This document shows positions 59,901 to 64,000 of a stretch of 64,000 nt of DNA, in pieces; within the stretch, counting starts at the first letter, position 1, and each line of letters begins with the position of its first letter. Position numbers and translations under genes: made by a program. The stretch lies in assembly GCA_947561585.1 (NCBI GenBank), contig CANNZV010002460.1, forward strand, positions 33,380 to 97,379, in the 5' to 3' direction. This stretch comes from Caprella mutica (lineage: Eukaryota > Arthropoda > Malacostraca > Amphipoda > Caprellidae). The notes below the pieces were generated by a model that saw nothing but the letters and a program-made list of their open reading frames with translations, was not told the DNA's origin and made no database searches.

Positions 59901-62420
59901 ATATGTATGAGTGATTAATTGAAATTAGTGAATATTTATGAGTGATTAATTGAAATTAGTAAATATTTATGAGTGATTAATTGAAATTAGTGAATATTTA
60001 TGAGTGATTAATTGAAATTAGTAAATAGTTATGAGTGATTAATTGAAATTAGTGAATATTTATGAGTGATTAATTGAAATTAGTAAATAGTTATGAGTGA
60101 TTAATTGAAATTAGTGAATATTTATGAGTGATTAATTGAAATTAGTGAATATTTATGAGTGATTAATTGAAATTAGTAAATATTTATGAGTGATTAATTA
60201 AAATTAGTAAATATGTATGAGTGATTAATTGAAATTAGTGAATATTTATGAGTGATTAATTGAAATTAGTAAATATTTATGAGTGATTAATTGAAATTAG
60301 TAAATATTTATGAGTGATTAATTGAAATTAGTGAATATTTATGAGTGATTAATTGAAATTAGTGATTATTTATGAGTGATTAATTGAAATTAGTGAATAT
60401 TTATGAGTGATTAATTGAAATTAGTAAATAGTTATGAGTGATTAATTGAAATTAGTAAATAGTTATGAGTGATTAATTGAAATTAGTGAATATTTATGAG
60501 TGATTAATTGAAATTAGTGAATATTTATGAGTGATTAATTGAAATTAGTGAATATTTATGAGTGATTAATTGAAATTAGTGAATATTTCTGAGTGATTAA
60601 TTGAAATTAGTAAATAGTTATGAGTGATTAATTGAAATTAGTGAATATTTATGAGTGATTAATTGAAATTAGTGAATATTTATGAGTGATTAATTGAAAT
60701 TAGTGAATATTTATGAGTGAATAATTGAAATTAGTGAATATTCACGAGTGATTAATTGAAATTAGTGAATATTTATGAGTGATTAATTGAAATTAGTGAA
60801 TATTTATGAGTGATTAATTGAAATTAGTGAATATTTATGAGTGATTAATTGAAATTAGTAAATAGTTATGAGTGATTAATTGAAATTAGTAAATATTTAT
60901 GAGTGATTAATTGAAATTAGTGAATATTTATGAGTGATTAATTGAAATTAGTGAATATTTATGAGTGATTAATTGAAATTAGTAAATAGTTATGAGTGAT
61001 TAATTGAAATTAGTAAATAGTTATGAGTGATTAATTGAAATTAGTGAATATTTATGAGTGATTAATTGAAATTAGTGAATATTTATGAGTGATTAATTGA
61101 AATTAGTGAATATTCACGAGTGATTAATTGAAATTAGTGAATATTCACGAGTGATTAATTGAATTTAGTAAATATTTATGAGTGATTAATTGAAATTAGT
61201 GAATATTTATGAGTGATTAATTGAAATTAGTGAATATTTATGAGTGATTAATTGAAATTAGTAAATAGTTATGAGTGATTAATTGAAATTAGTGAATATT
61301 TATGAGTGATTAATTGAAATTAGTGAATATTTATGAGTGATTAATTGAAATTAGTAAATATTTATGAGTGATTAATTGAAATTAGTGAATATTTATGAGT
61401 GATTAATTGAAATTAGTGAATATTTATGAGTGATTAATTGAAATTAGTGAATATTTATGAGCGATTAATTGAAATTAGTGAATATTTATGAGTGATTAAT
61501 TGAAATTAGTGAATATTTATGAGCGATTAATTGAAATTAGTGAATATTTATGAGTGATTAATTGAAATTAGTGAATATTTATGAGTGATTAATTGAAATT
61601 AGTAAATATGTATGAGTGATTAATTGAAATTAGTGAATATTTATGAGTGATTAATTGAAATTAGTAAATATTTATGAGTGATTAATTGAAATTAGTAAAT
61701 ATTTATGAGTGATTAATTGAAATTAGTGAATATTTATGAGTGATTAATTGAAATTAGTAAATAGTTATGAGTGATTAATTGAAATTAGTGAATATTTATG
61801 AGTGATTAATTGAAATTAGTAAATAGTTATGAGTGATTAATTGAAATTAGTGAATATTTATGAGTGATTAATTGAAATTAGTGAATATTTATGAGTGATT
61901 AATTGAAATTAGTAAATATTTATGAGTGATTAATTGAAATTAGTAAATATGTATGAGTGATTAATTGAAATTAGTGAATATTTATGAGTGATTAATTGAA
62001 ATTAGTAAATATTTATGAGTGATTAATTGAAATTAGTGAATATTTATGAGTGATTAATTGAAATTAGTAAATAGTTATGAGTGATTAATTGAAATTAGTG
62101 AATATTTATGAGTGATTAATTGAAATTAGTAAATAGTTATGAGTGATTAATTGAAATTAGTGAATATTTATGAGTGATTAATTGAAATTAGTGAATATTT
62201 ATGAGTGATTAATTGAAATTAGTAAATATTTATGAGTGAATTATTGAAATTAGTAAATATGTATGAGTGATTAATTGAAATTAGTGAATATTTATGAGTG
62301 ATTAATTGAAATTAGTAAATATTTATGAGTGATTAATTGAAATTAGTAAATATTTATGAGTGATTAATTGAAATTAGTGAATATTTATGAGTAATTAATT
62401 GAAATTAGTGAATATATATG
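53965..62420 (+). repeat. Satellite array of 31-bp monomers, ~270 copies (8.4 kb)
   Basis: The monomer core is ttgaaattagtgaatattta followed by tgagtgattaa. Variants: gtaaatagttatgag, gtgaatattcacgag, gtgaatatttacgag, aatatgtatgag. Single rare changes recur at fixed distances: tatgtatgag at 59561/61607, 59902/61948 and 60212/62258 (each 2046 bp = 66 monomers). A one-base-deleted monomer is at 55261 and 57275 (2014 bp). gagtgaataattg is at 56345, 58390 and 60715 (2045 and 2325 bp). There is no coding capacity. Could be a heterochromatic or pericentromeric satellite; nothing here shows location. Confidence 0.98.
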
Positions 62421-63216
62421 AGTGAAATATTAGTAAATATTGAAGAGTGGGAATTGTGTTGAAAGAACAAATGTTGTAGGAGATATGCACTCGCACATAC
62501 GTATGTACTAACATAGATCCTCTAACTTTGCTGCAAACGTTCAGTACTTGCACTTCAGTCCACAGCAGTAGGTGTGTATGCGACGATTGTTCTAAGTGAA
62601 CGGAAGATAAAGAGATGTGAAGGATAATACAACTAAAGACAAGTGACAATATACGAATGAAGTGGAGAGAGAACATAACTCACTCTTTCTCTACACAATA
62701 GAACTGTGTGCTCACAATTCAGTGTAGGTCCGAGTGTTCTATCGCCTCAGGAAATATCCTAACTCTTCTAGTTACCAACTGCCAACTCAAGGTTACTCAT
62801 CTGTAGAGTGATATAGCGCGGCAAGTCAATTGGTGAGTAATTAACTCATTTTTTGTGTTGCTTACTAATTCTAATCCGCAAACAACACCATATTTATTGG
62901 TGTATGTAGGCATATAACTTCTAACAAAGTACCTGACTATAGTATCTATGTACCTGTCTAGTAATCAACGAACTAATGCTGCAAAGTTATTTCTACTATC
63001 CAAAATAGTGTTTCTATGTACCTAGCTAGTAACTAACTACTCAACTACACTTCATACTGTGTACCTTTCTATAAACATCCATTGCCGAAAATAATTTTAA
63101 CTTCTATATACTTACACGATTTATAGCGACATACATCGGCATAATTTGAAATTAAACAAATTATTCATTTAATTATTATCACGAGTATACAGTAGAGATG
63201 GGCGAAAAGTACATCG
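62421..63216. other. Non-coding spacer between satellites, exon-like donor
   Basis: Single-copy-like sequence. A good donor (attg|gtgagt, GT at 62833-62834) could end a first exon, but I see no ORF across it. A 93-codon minus-strand ORF (62395-62676) starts hydrophobic and looks accidental. Confidence 0.3.
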
Positions 63217-64000
63217 AAAGTACATCATCACAGTGTCTCTTTTCTCTGATAGTACATCATCACAGTGACTCTTTTCTCTGATAGTTCATCACAACAGTGA
63301 CTCTTTACTCTGATAGTACATCATCACAGTGACTCTTTTCTCTGATAGTACATCACAACAGTGACTCTTTTCTCTGATAGTACATCATCATAGTGACTCT
63401 TTTCTCAGATAGTACATCATCACAGTGACTCTTTTCTCTGATAGTACATCATCACAGTGACTCTTTACTCTGATAGTACAGCATCACAGTGACTCTTTAC
63501 TCTGATAGTACATCATCACAGTGTCTCTTTTCTCTGATAGTACATCATCACAGTGACTCTTTACTCTGATAGTACAGCATCACAGTGACTCTTTACTCTG
63601 ATAGTACATCATCACAGTGTCTCTTTTCTCTGATAGTACATCATCACAGTGACTCTTTTCTCTGATAGTACATCATCACAGTGACTCTTTTCTCTGATAG
63701 TACATCATCACAGTGACTCTTTTCTCTGATAGTACAGCATCACAATGACTCTTTTCTCTGACAGTACATCATCACAGAGACTCTTTTCTCTGATAGTACA
63801 TCATCACAGTGACTCTTTTCTCTGATAGTACATCATCACAGTGACTCTTTTCTCTGATAGTACATCATCACAGTGACTCTTTTCTCTGATAGTACATCAT
63901 CACAGTGACTCTTTTCTCTGATAGTACATCATCACAGTGACTCTTTTCTCTGATAGTACATCATCACAGTGACTCTTTTCTCTGATAGTACATCATCACA
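63217..64000 (+). repeat. 32-bp minisatellite, ~24 copies, runs off the window
   Basis: Unit core agtacatcatcacagtgact followed by cttttctctgat. Variants are acagcatc, catcacaac, gtgtctc and tttactc. A pair of units with acagcatc, then tttactc, then gtgtctc recurs (about 63478-63510 and 63568-63600), indicating a local block duplication. The true length is unknown because the window ends inside it. Confidence 0.95.

Noticed and set aside
53965..62420. CRISPR-like array
   Set aside because: Monomers are contiguous with no unique spacers, and the context is eukaryotic. The same applies to the 20-, 21-, 27- and 32-bp arrays.
62395..62676. Hydrophobic 93-codon minus-strand ORF
   Set aside because: Starts in satellite-edge sequence and has no recognisable domain or transcript signal.

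Overview
The window is eukaryotic, AT-rich DNA made almost entirely of mobile elements and tandem repeats. It has no bacterial-style operons, no recognisable tRNA or rRNA, and no intact host gene that I can defend. The element mix suggests an invertebrate, most likely an arthropod: several I-group LINEs with two ORFs and an RNase H domain, a BEL/Pao LTR retrotransposon, a MULE transposase fragment, a CR1/L2-like LINE fragment and long minisatellites. I cannot name the species from sequence alone.

Layout. (1) About 90-6726: LINE copy A, nearly intact, with ORF1 (three CCHC knuckles) broken by a small insertion and a frameshift, and ORF2 (endonuclease, RT, RNase H) with a single TGA. (2) 6727-9959: non-coding DNA with a diverged inverted repeat, a GC hairpin and a perfect 92-bp palindrome. 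(3) About 9960-20382: LINE copy B, decayed, carrying a 1.9-kb foldback element in its 5' part and about 38 copies of an in-frame 57-bp repeat in ORF1. (4) 20391-30769: LINE copy C, inserted directly behind B's tail with an 8-bp target duplication, and itself split by a 3.8-kb non-coding insertion with a 4-bp duplication. (5) 31002-32730: a 42-bp minisatellite, then a 27-bp minisatellite enclosed by 118-bp inverted repeats. (6) 32731-44300: old repeat and exon-like sequence into which a very young BEL/Pao element (34879-42791, minus strand, one 1855-residue gag-pol ORF, almost identical LTRs) has inserted. (7) 44704-48640: LINE copy D, minus strand, 5'-truncated. (8) 50142-51922: a 21-bp minisatellite, then a MULE transposase fragment split by a solo LTR with a perfect 5-bp duplication. 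(9) 52640-53960: a CR1/L2-like LINE fragment that ends at (10) an 8.4-kb satellite of 31-bp monomers with about 2-kb higher-order duplication (53965-62420). (11) 63217-64000: a 32-bp minisatellite running off the window.

How the parts fit together. In the LINE copies, ORF1 supplies an RNA-binding protein and ORF2 the nick, copy and RNA-removal activities. Three copies show overlapping stop and start codons between the ORFs, which suggests coupled translation. All copies end in short trinucleotide tails rather than poly(A). Nesting gives relative ages: B is older than C and than the foldback element; C is older than its 3.8-kb insert; the MULE is older than its solo LTR; the old exon-like region is older than the BEL element. 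The most unusual themes are tandem repeats combined with inverted repeats, the ORF1 minisatellite, the satellite's higher-order structure, and splice-like signals at both ends of the LINE family.
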